NCBI GenBank assembly: GCA_017515595.1
Contig: JAFWFL010000108.1
Coordinates: 1 to 38,365, forward strand
Direction: 5' to 3'
Source: Coriobacteriales bacterium
Lineage (GTDB): Bacteria > Actinomycetota > Coriobacteriia > Coriobacteriales > UMGS124
DNA: 38,365 bases
Within the stretch, counting starts at the first letter, position 1. Each line of letters begins with the position of its first letter. Shown here piece after piece: positions 5,491-14,715 of this stretch. The translations under genes and the position numbers were made by a program. The notes below the pieces were generated by a model. The model was not told where the DNA came from and did not search any database. It saw only the letters and a list, made by a program, of their open reading frames with translations.

Positions 5491-8418
5491 TTACCTCCCT
5501 TCATAAACAGGCAACCATTCCTTGAGACGAGGATCATCCGGGCTGTGGATAATCTCAACGCCGTTATGGTCGCACGGTACGGGATCGCCAAACGGTGAGT
5601 TCTCAGGCGTTGCCTTGTAGATCTTGCCAAGATAAGCACGCAAGTTGGAGCAACCGCAATGCGGGTCATATGCCTCATGGTCAATGAGGTGGTTGACGCA
5701 GCAAAGCTCATGGCCGCTGCCGGACTGCTTGAACTCAGGGAACCACCACTGATGCTCGCAGTTAATAACACCGGGATCAACGCCGTAGTACAGGTCTGCA
5801 ACTTCGCGGATCTTGCCCCACGGAGTCTCAATCCATACCCAGTCGCCATTCTCAATGCCATACTCGGCAGCGGTGACAGGGTTAATCTCAACGCGAGGAA
5901 CTGGCCAGAGTTCGCGGCACCACGGGAGCTGCCTGTGCTCGGAGTGGAAGTATACCGGGATACGACGGCCGGTTGTGATGATGAGCGGGTACTCCTTGAA
6001 CATCTCGGGATCGCTTACCGGGCTGTGCGGCGGCTCAGCATAGGTGGGCAGCTCATAGCCCTCGCCGGGATGGAATGACTCCATAACGGTAGACCAAATC
6101 TCGAACTTCTTGGTGGGAGTATAGAAACCGGGCAGCCAGTCACCCTGGGTACCCACAATGCCACCGCCATTACGTCCGCGCAGAGCGCCTGTTTGGTAAC
6201 GACGATAGGTACCCCAAAGCTCGGGCTCGACCTCTTTGCAGTCCCACCAGCCGTGCTCCTGGAAGCGCTCGTTGAACTTATCCCAGCCTTCAGGCTCAAA
6301 GCCCATAACGCTCATGTCGAGAATTTCTTGGATGCTCGGATACTCGGGGAAGCCGGGGATTACGTTGTAAGGAACGCCCTTGTATTCGTACAGCATACGA
6401 ACAATTTCGCCGTCGAACTTGCACTCTGCCGGAGGCTCGATGCACTTGACGGTTGCGCCCATGGCGCCGCTTGAACCCTGAGAAGAACGCGGCGAGCTGA
6501 GCTCGAGCCAATGTGCTGCAGGAAGAACGATGTCGCAGGTACCGCCACCGGGGGTGTGCCACAGGTTGGTCTCTACGTAGAACTCGAGTGACTTGAGAGC
6601 TTCCCATGCAAGGGTGGTGTTGCTCTGGTTCATAAAGTCACCTGAAGAGTTAAAGGCGCCTACTACCTTGTAGGGCTCGCCGGTAAGAACAGAAGTCCAG
6701 GTAGAATTGGCGTCTGCCCACATGCCCCACCAAAGAAGCAGCGGGATCTTGTCGGCGCCGAGGATCTTGTCCAATTGGCCCGGTGAAAGCATGGGCATGC
6801 CGCTGCCGTTGTTGGCAAAGCCCATCTGGCCGCCCTCGATGGGGGCACGGGTAGAAGCACGCATGCCGGCAGGGGTGTCAACGGAGCCAACAAGAGCGCA
6901 CAGCGTGTCAAAGCCACGGCAGTTCTGAATGGCGTTGCAGGAGTGCTCGTTTGCGAGCATGTACTGAATACCGCCGTTGGGATAACCGGTAGAAGGATCA
7001 AGAGGAGTAGCCCAAACCCTGGCTGCTTCGCGGATCTTCTCGGCAGGAACGCCGGTAATGCCTTCTACTACCTCGGGTGAGTACTCATTGACGCGATCCT
7101 TGTAGTACTCCCAAACGGTGCGGCAAACATGCTTTGAACCATCCTTGAGGGTGATTTCGATCTCGCCGTCGAGAACGGGGTCGATTTCCTGTGCAAAGCC
7201 GTCGGCTGCAGTAAATGCGGTGGGATTGGGAACCCAGCCCTGGCTCTGGCCGGGGATGAGCTTCTGCTGAGCCTCTTTGCCCTCGCGTGCATGCTCGGGG
7301 TCGTAGGTCTCGCCCTCCCAGAAACCGCTCTCTGAGTCAAACCAGGTAAGAGCGTCGTTTCCGGTCTTGCCGGCCTCGAGGCGCAGACGGTCAATAACCA
7401 TGAACTTGCGGACGCTGCCGCCCTCTACAATGTCGCTCTCCTTGAGCATCTTGGTCTTGACCTCAAACGGAGCCATAACAACGGGTGATGCGTCGCCCCA
7501 GCCGGTGGCTTCCATCTCTTCGCATACAATAAACGGAGCGTCTGACCACTTCTTGAGGAAGAGTTCGTCAATGAGGCCCTCGTTAACAACAACGTTTGAC
7601 CAGGCAAGAACCATAGCGCCGTCAGTACCCGGGCGAAGTGCCAGGTGATAATCTGCCTGAGAGGCGAGGTTAGAAAGGCGCGGGTCAACAACAATGTGAT
7701 AATCAGCGCTTGAAGCAACGTCAACGGTGGTACGGCAAGCGTCGTCATAGTTGGAAAGCTCTGAAGCGCCGCCCCACTGTACATAAACGCGCGGACGGTC
7801 TACAACAGCCTGCCAGCTCTCGGCAAAGTTTGACTGCATAAGGGTTGCAAAGTGGCGCGGACCCTTGCAGATCTGCCAAGCCTGAACAATGTTGGGGCTA
7901 TCCCACAAATACATACCGTTTGCTGCGCCAAACATGCACCATACACGGCTTGTACCGCACATACCAAACAGGGACTCGCCGCCGTACTTGGCCTGAAGCT
8001 CGTTAAACTTATTAACGATGGTAGAAATGGCCTCGTCCCAGCTGATGCGCTCCCAACCGGGATCGTCGTCATCTTTGGGATTGGTACGCTTGAGCGGGTA
8101 GTGCAGACGGTCCGGGTGATAAGCTGCCTGGACAGAAGCCTGCGACTTGGTGCAGCAGTTACCCATTGACTGGAAGGCCTCGGGGTCGCCCTCGATACGA
8201 ATAACCTTACCGTCCTGGACCAGTGCGATAGAGCCGCATTCCATCTTACCGCAGCCACGGCAACCGGTGCGAATGCGCTTAATTTCTCCTGCGCCCTCTC
8301 CGGCTTTTGGATCCTCGGCGAGCGCCTTGGATATGGGCACATCTGCGAACGCGGCGGCGGCTGCGGTAACTGCAGCTGCTTTAACGAACGTACGACGGCT
8401 CATGCTCAGTGCGTTCAT
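5491..8418 (-). CDS. Molybdopterin oxidoreductase, catalytic subunit (DMSO reductase family)
   Basis: 975 residues with a Tat signal (SRRTFVKAAAV, Arg8-Arg9). Cys53, Cys56 and Cys61 (CRGCGKMEC) and a fourth cysteine in GNCCTK (88/89) would hold one [4Fe-4S] cluster; the spacing is CX2CX4C. Further blocks fit the bis-MGD family: ERISWDEAISTIV, VVDPRLSNLASQADYHLALRPGTDGAM, and a C-terminal cofactor domain with TTGRRIPVYFHSEHRQLPW. Cys184 in WQICKGPRHF is a candidate molybdenum ligand by position. The overall look is closest to the acetylene hydratase and gut catechol-dehydroxylase branch, where reduction or dehydroxylation of small organic molecules is known; the substrate here cannot be read from sequence. 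The start at 8418 has AAGGAGAAGGAGAG upstream; an upstream start would bury the Tat signal. It is co-transcribed with the ferredoxin subunit and divergent from its probable regulator. Confidence 0.9.
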   Translation of the reverse strand: MNALSMSRRTFVKAAAVTAAAAAFADVPISKALAEDPKAGEGAGEIKRIRTGCRGCGKMECGSIALVQDGKVIRIEGDPEAFQSMGNCCTKSQASVQAAYHPDRLHYPLKRTNPKDDDDPGWERISWDEAISTIVNKFNELQAKYGGESLFGMCGTSRVWCMFGAANGMYLWDSPNIVQAWQICKGPRHFATLMQSNFAESWQAVVDRPRVYVQWGGASELSNYDDACRTTVDVASSADYHIVVDPRLSNLASQADYHLALRPGTDGAMVLAWSNVVVNEGLIDELFLKKWSDAPFIVCEEMEATGWGDASPVVMAPFEVKTKMLKESDIVEGGSVRKFMVIDRLRLEAGKTGNDALTWFDSESGFWEGETYDPEHAREGKEAQQKLIPGQSQGWVPNPTAFTAADGFAQEIDPVLDGEIEITLKDGSKHVCRTVWEYYKDRVNEYSPEVVEGITGVPAEKIREAARVWATPLDPSTGYPNGGIQYMLANEHSCNAIQNCRGFDTLCALVGSVDTPAGMRASTRAPIEGGQMGFANNGSGMPMLSPGQLDKILGADKIPLLLWWGMWADANSTWTSVLTGEPYKVVGAFNSSGDFMNQSNTTLAWEALKSLEFYVETNLWHTPGGGTCDIVLPAAHWLELSSPRSSQGSSGAMGATVKCIEPPAECKFDGEIVRMLYEYKGVPYNVIPGFPEYPSIQEILDMSVMGFEPEGWDKFNERFQEHGWWDCKEVEPELWGTYRRYQTGALRGRNGGGIVGTQGDWLPGFYTPTKKFEIWSTVMESFHPGEGYELPTYAEPPHSPVSDPEMFKEYPLIITTGRRIPVYFHSEHRQLPWCRELWPVPRVEINPVTAAEYGIENGDWVWIETPWGKIREVADLYYGVDPGVINCEHQWWFPEFKQSGSGHELCCVNHLIDHEAYDPHCGCSNLRAYLGKIYKATPENSPFGDPVPCDHNGVEIIHSPDDPRLKEWLPVYEGR

Positions 8419-8607
8419 GCTCTCTCCTTCTCCTTGATTGACATGGTATTCGCCAGCGCCTTCCTCTCTCAAAACTAACGGCGCATAGCTTGTCTATGTT
8501 ATACTCGCGCGAAAAAGAATAGTCACTCGCAAAATACGCATAAGAGGTGTAATATTATTCTAATTTAGAATTGCTTGATATCGCCATTCGATTGGGGAAT
8601 AGTGGCT
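8419..8607. promoter_or_regulatory. Divergent promoter region between enzyme and regulator
   Basis: 189 bp with start codons on both sides. On the minus strand AGTATAACATAG is a plausible -10 for the enzyme genes; on the plus side the sequence is AT-rich around TAATATTATTC. Divergent placement of a LysR gene and its target is classic for this family. Confidence 0.55.
8557..8571. promoter_or_regulatory. Candidate LysR-type operator
   Basis: ATTCTAATTTAGAAT is a perfect 7+1+7 palindrome that fits the T-N11-A shape of LysR-family recognition boxes. It lies 36 bases before the regulator's start codon and in the shared promoter region, so it could be an autoregulatory site. Confidence 0.5.
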
Positions 8608-9777
8608 ATGGATATTGAGTACTTACGAGAATACCTTACCGTTGCGGGAGAGCTTAACCTTACCCGCGCGGCGCGTTTGCTCAACACTACACAGTCAACG
8701 CTGAGCAAGCATCTTACGATGCTTGAGCGCGAGTTCAAGGGCCCGCTTTTTCTCCGTGCCGGCAAGGGTCTTGAGCTTACCCAGGCGGGGACCATGCTTT
8801 TTAGACACGCGCGCGTGATGGTCAACGAGTATGACGCCGCAAAAAAGGAGCTCAAGCATCTCGCTGAGACGGTAAATGTCCAGGTTGGCGGCATGCTCAT
8901 GAGCGGAGATGTCATCAGCATTCTCTCGGGCGTAACCGCACTTATCAAAGAGCAAAACATCAAGGACGTGCGCTTTTCTACGAACCGTGCCGAGCCGTTT
9001 TTACTCAATCTCGAGAAGGGCGTTCTTGACGTGGCATTGCGTCATTATGCCGAGAACAGCTCGGTTAAAAAGGATATATTCAAGAGTGTCTCGCTTATCA
9101 AAAGTCCCAGTTTTCTTGTGGTCGAGAAGGACCATCCGCTTGCGGAACTTCCAAGCGTCCGCATGGAGCAGCTTGCCCAGTATCCGTTTGTCCAGCTTAT
9201 TGGCAGCTATGCAACGGGCGGCTGGGAAAACATCGAATCAATTTGCAAAAAGTGCGGCTTTGAGCCAAGAAAGTATCCTGTTGTAGTAGACAGTATAGTT
9301 GATGTCCTGACAGAGCCGTTGGGCGATGCCGTTATGATGATGTCGGCCACGTTTATCTCGAGCAATTCCCAGCAATATGACAACCACCGGGTGATACCAA
9401 TAGATGATCCCCGCGCAAGCTTTGAACTCTGTGCGTATTACCGGACGAATGACGAGGAACGTCTTGCAAAGTTTTTGGACCTCCTGGTACAGGCATCAAA
9501 ACCGGTCCAAGAGTCCATTAACCGCCCGGTAATACCAACAGCCAACAGGCCGTTCCAAACGCGTTGCCGCAAGCTTGCCCAGCAATACGGCTTTTCTGCA
9601 GAAGAAACCGAGGCAATGATCAGTTTTGCCAAAGGCCGCTCGCTTGACAGAATTGCGATCGAGATGAACCTGACCCGCGTTATGGTGGGCGATCTTTTAG
9701 CCTCGGTGTATCAAAAACTCAACCTGCGCGAAAAACAGGATCTTCTCGACGCCATAGAAGCCGTTACCATCAACTAA
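8608..9777 (+). CDS. LysR-type regulator with a LuxR-like C-terminal HTH
   Basis: 389 residues. The N-terminus is a LysR winged helix (MDIEYLREYLTVAGELNLTRAARLLN..., recognition helix TQSTLSKHLTMLE). The middle, about residues 90-300, resembles the periplasmic-binding-protein-like effector domain. The last 65 residues (GFSAEETEAMISFAKGRSLD through VYQKLNLREKQDLLDAIE) look like a GerE/LuxR DNA-binding domain, with KGRSLDRIAIEMNLTRVMV for the helix-turn-helix. One protein with both DNA-binding types is unusual. It probably senses the substrate of the divergent molybdoenzyme and controls both transcripts. The ATG at 8608 is chosen because it gives the usual LysR beginning. The operon continues 28 bp downstream. 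Confidence 0.85.
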   Translation: MDIEYLREYLTVAGELNLTRAARLLNTTQSTLSKHLTMLEREFKGPLFLRAGKGLELTQAGTMLFRHARVMVNEYDAAKKELKHLAETVNVQVGGMLMSGDVISILSGVTALIKEQNIKDVRFSTNRAEPFLLNLEKGVLDVALRHYAENSSVKKDIFKSVSLIKSPSFLVVEKDHPLAELPSVRMEQLAQYPFVQLIGSYATGGWENIESICKKCGFEPRKYPVVVDSIVDVLTEPLGDAVMMMSATFISSNSQQYDNHRVIPIDDPRASFELCAYYRTNDEERLAKFLDLLVQASKPVQESINRPVIPTANRPFQTRCRKLAQQYGFSAEETEAMISFAKGRSLDRIAIEMNLTRVMVGDLLASVYQKLNLREKQDLLDAIEAVTIN

Positions 9778-9805
9778 ATGATGTTTCAACAGGAGAGAGA
9801 GGAAC

Positions 9806-11710
9806 ATGCAAAACAAAGCTGAACCGTGTATAACCTGTATACAGACAAATCTGGAAGACCAGCTGCAAACATGGGTAGCCGGCTCCGTTCAAAAGCTCCT
9901 TGATGACGGGGTACGCCCGCAGGATATTCTCATTGTCACTGCCACCAAAACAGCCGCTATGAGTCTCGTTACCCAGCATCCGGCGTTTGAGCCGCTGGTA
10001 CGTACCTTCCATGAGCTGGCGCTCAGTATCCTCAGCTATGGCAGCGTTGCCCAAAAGCTAGGCCGGAAACCGCGCGTTCTTCTCCCCCAGGAAGAGAAGG
10101 TCTTGCTTGAGGACATGAAGGTCTCGGGCCTCAAGGTGGGCCGCCTGCGGGAAATGCTTAAATTCTTCTTTAAGGGAATCTCGGAGAGTCAGAATGAGGA
10201 CCCTGCCTGGTTAATTAATAATGAGGAGCGCTCGCTCTATGCCTTCCTCATAGACCACCTGAAAGAATGCGAAGCAATTTTGCCGTACGAGCGCGGAAAC
10301 CTTGCGTGCGCAGCTTTGAAGAGCAACGATGTTCGCGAGGTTTTTGCGAAGCCTTATGTGTTTGTATGCGGGTATACCTCTCTTGACATGTGCGGACAAA
10401 AAGCGGTTGCATCCCTTGCCACCCGCGAGCTGTTTGCGCTGGGATACCCCTCTGACGCAGGTGTTTTGAGCATAAGCTTTCCCCATGCGGATGGGTTGCA
10501 AGAACTCGTTCATGCCGGTGCTCGTCTTATGGTGCTTGACGCGGCTCCAACAAATGCCGGCGGCGTGGCCAAGCGTCTCGCACGAGCTTGTACAGAGCAC
10601 GAGCCCATGGAGCGCAGCAAAACCAAAGAGTCCTGGCTTGCCAAAAACGCTGCTGCCATGCAGGAACAGGCTCCTCAGCATATTGCTATCTACACCACTC
10701 CCCAAAAAGAATTCGAGGGGACTGCCCGCGCGGTTGCCCAGGTGCTCAAAACCTGCGAGCCCCGGCCTTCGATTTTGATCGCGGTGCCAAACCGGGCATA
10801 TATGCAGGGTATTGTAGGCGCATTGAACGCTTTGGACATAAAGAGCAGCATCAATTTGCAACTGCCGTTTGTAAAAGGCGACCCGCGCAAGAATGACGCC
10901 AACGCTCAAAACCGCTTTTTGACCCTGCTTGGCCTGCTCGCAAACCCAGAGGACACCATGCTCTGGAGGAGCTGGCTTGGGTATGGCGACTGGCTCCTGC
11001 GCAGCGACGCGTGGGAGATTTTGCGCCGCATTGCAGGAGAACAAAAGGTATCAATGCTCGAAGCTATTGGTCTTGTACGCAAGCTTATGGATCCCGCCTC
11101 AGGCATTGAGCCTGGCCCCGAGGCAGCCGGTGTGCTTAAATTCGCTGCATCATTACGCGAAATTGACGGGTACCTATTTGAATGTGCAGGTTTAAGCGGA
11201 GAAGCCCTTGTTAAAATAATCTCCCATCTTACCGAGTGGCAGCCAACATCCCAGGTACTTGCCCTCTTGAGTTCGACTGATGGCAGTGCGGCCGCAATGT
11301 ATGAAACCGTTTGCAAGTCTATTATTGACCCGGCGCTCCGGTGCGGCGACATAACCGTTGCGGCATATGATGACTGCCGCGACATGTGCGCGACGCATCT
11401 CTTTATTACGGGCATGGTTGACGGTTACCTCCCGGTCTACGCCGCCTGCGATGACAATGAAACTCACGACAAACGCCGCAAGTACCAGCAAGAAGAGCGC
11501 AAGAGACTCCTCAGGCTTGTCACGTGCGCGAGCCGGGATATCTATATAAGTGCATTTGCCGAGACAGACATTGAGGTCGCGGAGCGCTCAAAGGTAGACA
11601 TTGGACGCGTCTTTATGCGCAAACATGAACGCCTTGCCACCGCCAAGCCCTCAAGCTTTATGTGGGAATGCGAAGAAGGCTTTGATTGTGTGACACCGTC
11701 ACATTCATGA
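9806..11710 (+). CDS. SF1 helicase-like protein lacking Walker A (UvrD/AddB-like)
   Basis: 634 residues. Several stretches resemble UvrD-like helicases: QDILIVTATKTAAMSL (motif Ia), HIAIYTTPQKEFEGTARAVA then ILIAVPNRAYM (motif IV region), THLFITGMVDGYLPVYAA (motif V) and YQQEERKRLLRLVTCASRDI (motif VI). However, no GxxGxGKT loop precedes motif Ia and no DExQD Walker B is seen; the corresponding place reads VFVCGYTSLDMCGQ, more like the inactivated AddB type. ATP hydrolysis is therefore doubtful. It stands in a molybdoenzyme maturation operon rather than beside repair genes, so the fold may have been reused as a scaffold; this is inference. The start at 9806 has AGGAGAGAGAGG upstream. Confidence 0.6.
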   Translation: MQNKAEPCITCIQTNLEDQLQTWVAGSVQKLLDDGVRPQDILIVTATKTAAMSLVTQHPAFEPLVRTFHELALSILSYGSVAQKLGRKPRVLLPQEEKVLLEDMKVSGLKVGRLREMLKFFFKGISESQNEDPAWLINNEERSLYAFLIDHLKECEAILPYERGNLACAALKSNDVREVFAKPYVFVCGYTSLDMCGQKAVASLATRELFALGYPSDAGVLSISFPHADGLQELVHAGARLMVLDAAPTNAGGVAKRLARACTEHEPMERSKTKESWLAKNAAAMQEQAPQHIAIYTTPQKEFEGTARAVAQVLKTCEPRPSILIAVPNRAYMQGIVGALNALDIKSSINLQLPFVKGDPRKNDANAQNRFLTLLGLLANPEDTMLWRSWLGYGDWLLRSDAWEILRRIAGEQKVSMLEAIGLVRKLMDPASGIEPGPEAAGVLKFAASLREIDGYLFECAGLSGEALVKIISHLTEWQPTSQVLALLSSTDGSAAAMYETVCKSIIDPALRCGDITVAAYDDCRDMCATHLFITGMVDGYLPVYAACDDNETHDKRRKYQQEERKRLLRLVTCASRDIYISAFAETDIEVAERSKVDIGRVFMRKHERLATAKPSSFMWECEEGFDCVTPSHS

Positions 11711-11729
11711 TGAGATTAAAGGAGTATCG

Positions 11730-12635
11730 ATGGAAGAGAATTACCCGTTTGATGAGCAGGAATTAGAAGATTTTGACCCGCTGGCACCCATAGAATTCGA
11801 AGGCGAAGAAGAGGAAGACGCTAACCCGGAAGATCAGGAATACTATGTAGAGAAGGTCCCGCCCATAGCTGCCTCGATAGAAGAAGCCGCAGCGGCACGC
11901 CGCGCAAAGTATCCCGTTCCTGAGCTTACCCGCGAGCAAAAGATCGCAAAAGCCATTAAGGGCATGCCCGGACAAAAGAAGCTCCTGCTCCACATCATAG
12001 ACTGGTGCCGTGAAGAGCACGAAGACGCCAGTATCATTGATGAAATTATTGCCTTTGAGCGCGGAAGCGTGAATACCTTCTCGCCCGAAAGCATTATTGC
12101 AACGCTGGTACGCTGCGAGGCTTTGAAGCAAACAAATGCTCCCGCTCCTGAAGGAGAAGAGGCTAAGGCTCCCCAAGAAGAAGCCGAGGCCATCGAAGCA
12201 GCCGGCGCAGAAGAGCCTGTTGCAGACCAGGAAGACGCCCCTGCTCCTGAAAACGCAGAAGAAGCGCCTCAGGCAGAATATCTCGAGGTCAAAAAACCTG
12301 AAGCCGCACGCTATATTGCCACCAAAGAAGGCCTTGACGCCGTTGAGGCCGAGAACCCCGCCGCGCGCTTTGAAGCATTCATGGACGCAAACCCGGTATA
12401 CGCCCCCATATTCAGGACCATCCTTGAGAACTGCGACCACCCCGAGGGCTGCACCAAAAAGCAGATTGACGCTCTTGTGGACCATGACCCCATTTGCATG
12501 GTACCCAGGCGCTTCTCGGGATACTTTGTTGACAAGCTTGAGGACGCAGATGCCATCATCTTTGAGAAAACCTGGCACACCACAGAGATTGGCCGCCGCA
12601 TGCTTGAAGAAGACGGAATCATTGGCGCACTGTAA
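11730..12635 (+). CDS. Acidic protein of unknown function
   Basis: 301 residues, rich in Glu and Ala. It opens with an acidic segment (EEENYPFD-like start, then FEGEEEEDANPEDQE), has a first compact block around residues 67-135 (LTREQKIAKAIKGMPGQKKL onward), an acidic Ala/Pro/Glu linker (about 140-190), and a second compact block at about 200-301 (RFEAFMDANPVYAPIFRTIL, then PEGCTKKQIDALV and a final WHTTEIGRRML). The two blocks have the look of helical or winged-helix modules, but I recognise no family. It is placed 19 bp after the helicase-like gene with AAAGGAG before its start, so the two are probably made together. A binding or adaptor role is a guess. Confidence 0.75.
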   Translation: MEENYPFDEQELEDFDPLAPIEFEGEEEEDANPEDQEYYVEKVPPIAASIEEAAAARRAKYPVPELTREQKIAKAIKGMPGQKKLLLHIIDWCREEHEDASIIDEIIAFERGSVNTFSPESIIATLVRCEALKQTNAPAPEGEEAKAPQEEAEAIEAAGAEEPVADQEDAPAPENAEEAPQAEYLEVKKPEAARYIATKEGLDAVEAENPAARFEAFMDANPVYAPIFRTILENCDHPEGCTKKQIDALVDHDPICMVPRRFSGYFVDKLEDADAIIFEKTWHTTEIGRRMLEEDGIIGAL

Positions 12636-12704
12636 TATCTATCCACCCACAATCTGACCGGGCACGGCAATATGCCATGCGGCCGGTAATGTAAGGAGCA
12701 GTCT

Positions 12705-13400
12705 ATGAGCGAAGCAACCGTCATCCAGCTGTTGGAACAGCGCAACGCAACATACAAATTCCTGTCCCGGCTGTTTAAAATCGAGGTAGACCAGGAGTTT
12801 TATGACTTTCTCTGCAGTATGAAGTACCCCCGTACCGGCAATGCCAATGTTGATGCCGGCTACCAAAAGATTGTGAAATACCTCAGCACGCCGCGCACCG
12901 GTGTCTTGACTGATCTCGCCGTTGACTACACCCGCACCTTTATTGGCGCCGGAAACGACGGCTACTCGGCCGCGTACCCGTTCGAGAGCGTGTACACCTC
13001 ACCCAAGCGCCTCCTTATGCAAGGCGCCCGCGACGAGGTTCTGGTTATCTACCGCGCCAACGGTATTGACAAAAACGACTCCTGGAAAGAAGGAGAAGAC
13101 CACATAGCGCTTGAGCTCGAGTTTCTCCAGATTATTGGCGAACGCCTGCTCGAGGCCTATAAGGCTGATGAGGACCAGAAGGTGGACAGCCTGCTTGCAA
13201 CCCAGTATCACTTTTTGCATGACCACCTGCTTGCCTGGTATCCCATGATGGCGGCCGATATCGAGCGCTTCTCAAAGACTGATTTCTACAAGGGCTTAGG
13301 CGAGCTCACCATGGGCTTCCTCGAAACCGATCTCGAGTTTTTGGCCGATATCCTTGGCATAGAAGAAGACGCCGAGAATGACCCGCAAACCCTGGCCTAA
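12705..13400 (+). CDS. TorD/DmsD-family chaperone
   Basis: 231 residues, all-helical in character. The start (QLLEQRNATYKFLSRLF), PFESVYTSPKRLLM and the family block EDHIALELEFLQIIGERL are typical of TorD/DmsD proteins. These bind the Tat signal and the immature core of molybdopterin enzymes, delaying export until the cofactor is inserted. Here the client is almost certainly the 975-residue enzyme at 5491-8418, the only Tat-bearing molybdoenzyme in the window. GTAAGGAG precedes the ATG. It lies 69 bp after the previous gene and 34 bp before the polyferredoxin gene. Confidence 0.92.
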   Translation: MSEATVIQLLEQRNATYKFLSRLFKIEVDQEFYDFLCSMKYPRTGNANVDAGYQKIVKYLSTPRTGVLTDLAVDYTRTFIGAGNDGYSAAYPFESVYTSPKRLLMQGARDEVLVIYRANGIDKNDSWKEGEDHIALELEFLQIIGERLLEAYKADEDQKVDSLLATQYHFLHDHLLAWYPMMAADIERFSKTDFYKGLGELTMGFLETDLEFLADILGIEEDAENDPQTLA

Positions 13401-13434
13401 TACCGGGTTCCAAAAGAGGGAGAAGAGCTACACC

Positions 13435-14703
13435 ATGACTATGCCAAGAGAAACTTTTACGCTCCTTAACCGGTTAAGCGGCCCTGACCTGCTTATACAC
13501 CCCGAGCGCTGCGTCCTTGTGCGCCATAAAAACGCAGACTGCTTAAAGTGTGCCGAAGCCTGCACTTCAGGCGCAATATCTGCCAATGAGGACGGCCTGG
13601 CCGTTGACCCCGATAAATGCATTGGGTGCGGCACCTGCGCCTCAGTCTGCCCAACCTGCGCGCTTGAACCCGCCGCTCCGGATGACCAGATTCTCGCCAA
13701 ATCTGCTGCCGCCGTGGTGAAAGACACACAAGGCTGCGTGACTTTTGCCTGCTCAAACGCGCTCGAAGACGCCGGCAAAAAGAAGGTGCCGGGCTGCGTT
13801 GAGGTTGCCTGCCTGGGTAGAATTGAACCAACGGAGCTCATTGAACTCGCCGCCCGAGGCGCGCTCCGCGTCTTTATGGCACACGGAGACTGCGATACCT
13901 GCCCGCACGCAAGCGGCAGATCAGTCGCCGAGTACAGCGCTGATGAAGCCCGTGACCTGCTTGAGGCTTTTGGACTCGAGATGGCTATTGATTTCTGCGA
14001 TGACGTGCCGGTGCTGGAGCCCGCCGCTCAAGAAACTCCGGAAGGTGCATCAAAGGTGCGCTCGTTTACCTTGAAACACCTCGCAAAGCTCGAAGCCACA
14101 CCGCGCGAACTCATTGATGCCGCAAGCGATATTGTGGCCGAACGCGAGGGCTTTGAAGACGGCCTTTACTGCCAGCCCAAACCAAAAGAAGAAGACGAGA
14201 CAACAGCCAACGATGACGCATCAGAGGAGGAAGAATCCCCTCAGAAGCTTCCCCATGTTGCCAAAGACGGAGCGCTCCCCCAGTTTGTCCCCGTGCGCCG
14301 TACCAGGCTCTTTAACTGCCTCAAAGCTCTTGGCGAACCCGTTCTTGAAACCTTGCAGACCGGTCTTTGGGGCACAGTTTCCATTGACCCTGATCGCTGC
14401 GATTCCTGCCGCATGTGCGCGGTTTTTTGCCCAACCGGCGCTTTGAGAAGGCACGACGGAGAAGGCGATGACTTTGGCGTAACCCACCAGGCCACCTTCT
14501 GCGTCCAGTGCGGTACCTGCGAAGCCATTTGTCCTCAGGGAGCCATCACGGTGTCTCCCGAGACCAATCTTGCAAACTTCATGCGCGGCCAAAAAGAGCT
14601 GCTTGCGATGAAGCGTCCAGACTGGGAGCCAAACCAGTATGACTCAATCTTTAAGAAAATGATCGGTCTTCTCGGCTCAGAAAACAACCTCGCGGTCTAC
14701 TAA
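13435..14703 (+). CDS. Polyferredoxin (four [4Fe-4S] sites) of the maturation operon
   Basis: 422 residues. The N-terminal part has CLKCAEAC preceded by a further Cys, then CIGCGTCASVCP; the C-terminal part has CDSCRMCAVFCP and CVQCGTCEAICP. This gives two ferredoxin-like pairs separated by about 200 residues, of which roughly 280-310 are an acidic linker. The middle has extra cysteines (CDTCPHA). It lacks a signal peptide and should be cytoplasmic. It may pass electrons during maturation or form an alternative donor for the enzyme; neither is proven. The start at 13435 is chosen for GGGAGAAG upstream and because the family-like sequence begins there; the frame is open to 13378 but would overlap the TorD gene. 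Confidence 0.85.
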   Translation: MTMPRETFTLLNRLSGPDLLIHPERCVLVRHKNADCLKCAEACTSGAISANEDGLAVDPDKCIGCGTCASVCPTCALEPAAPDDQILAKSAAAVVKDTQGCVTFACSNALEDAGKKKVPGCVEVACLGRIEPTELIELAARGALRVFMAHGDCDTCPHASGRSVAEYSADEARDLLEAFGLEMAIDFCDDVPVLEPAAQETPEGASKVRSFTLKHLAKLEATPRELIDAASDIVAEREGFEDGLYCQPKPKEEDETTANDDASEEEESPQKLPHVAKDGALPQFVPVRRTRLFNCLKALGEPVLETLQTGLWGTVSIDPDRCDSCRMCAVFCPTGALRRHDGEGDDFGVTHQATFCVQCGTCEAICPQGAITVSPETNLANFMRGQKELLAMKRPDWEPNQYDSIFKKMIGLLGSENNLAVY

Positions 14704-14715
14704 GGAGTTTCTTGT

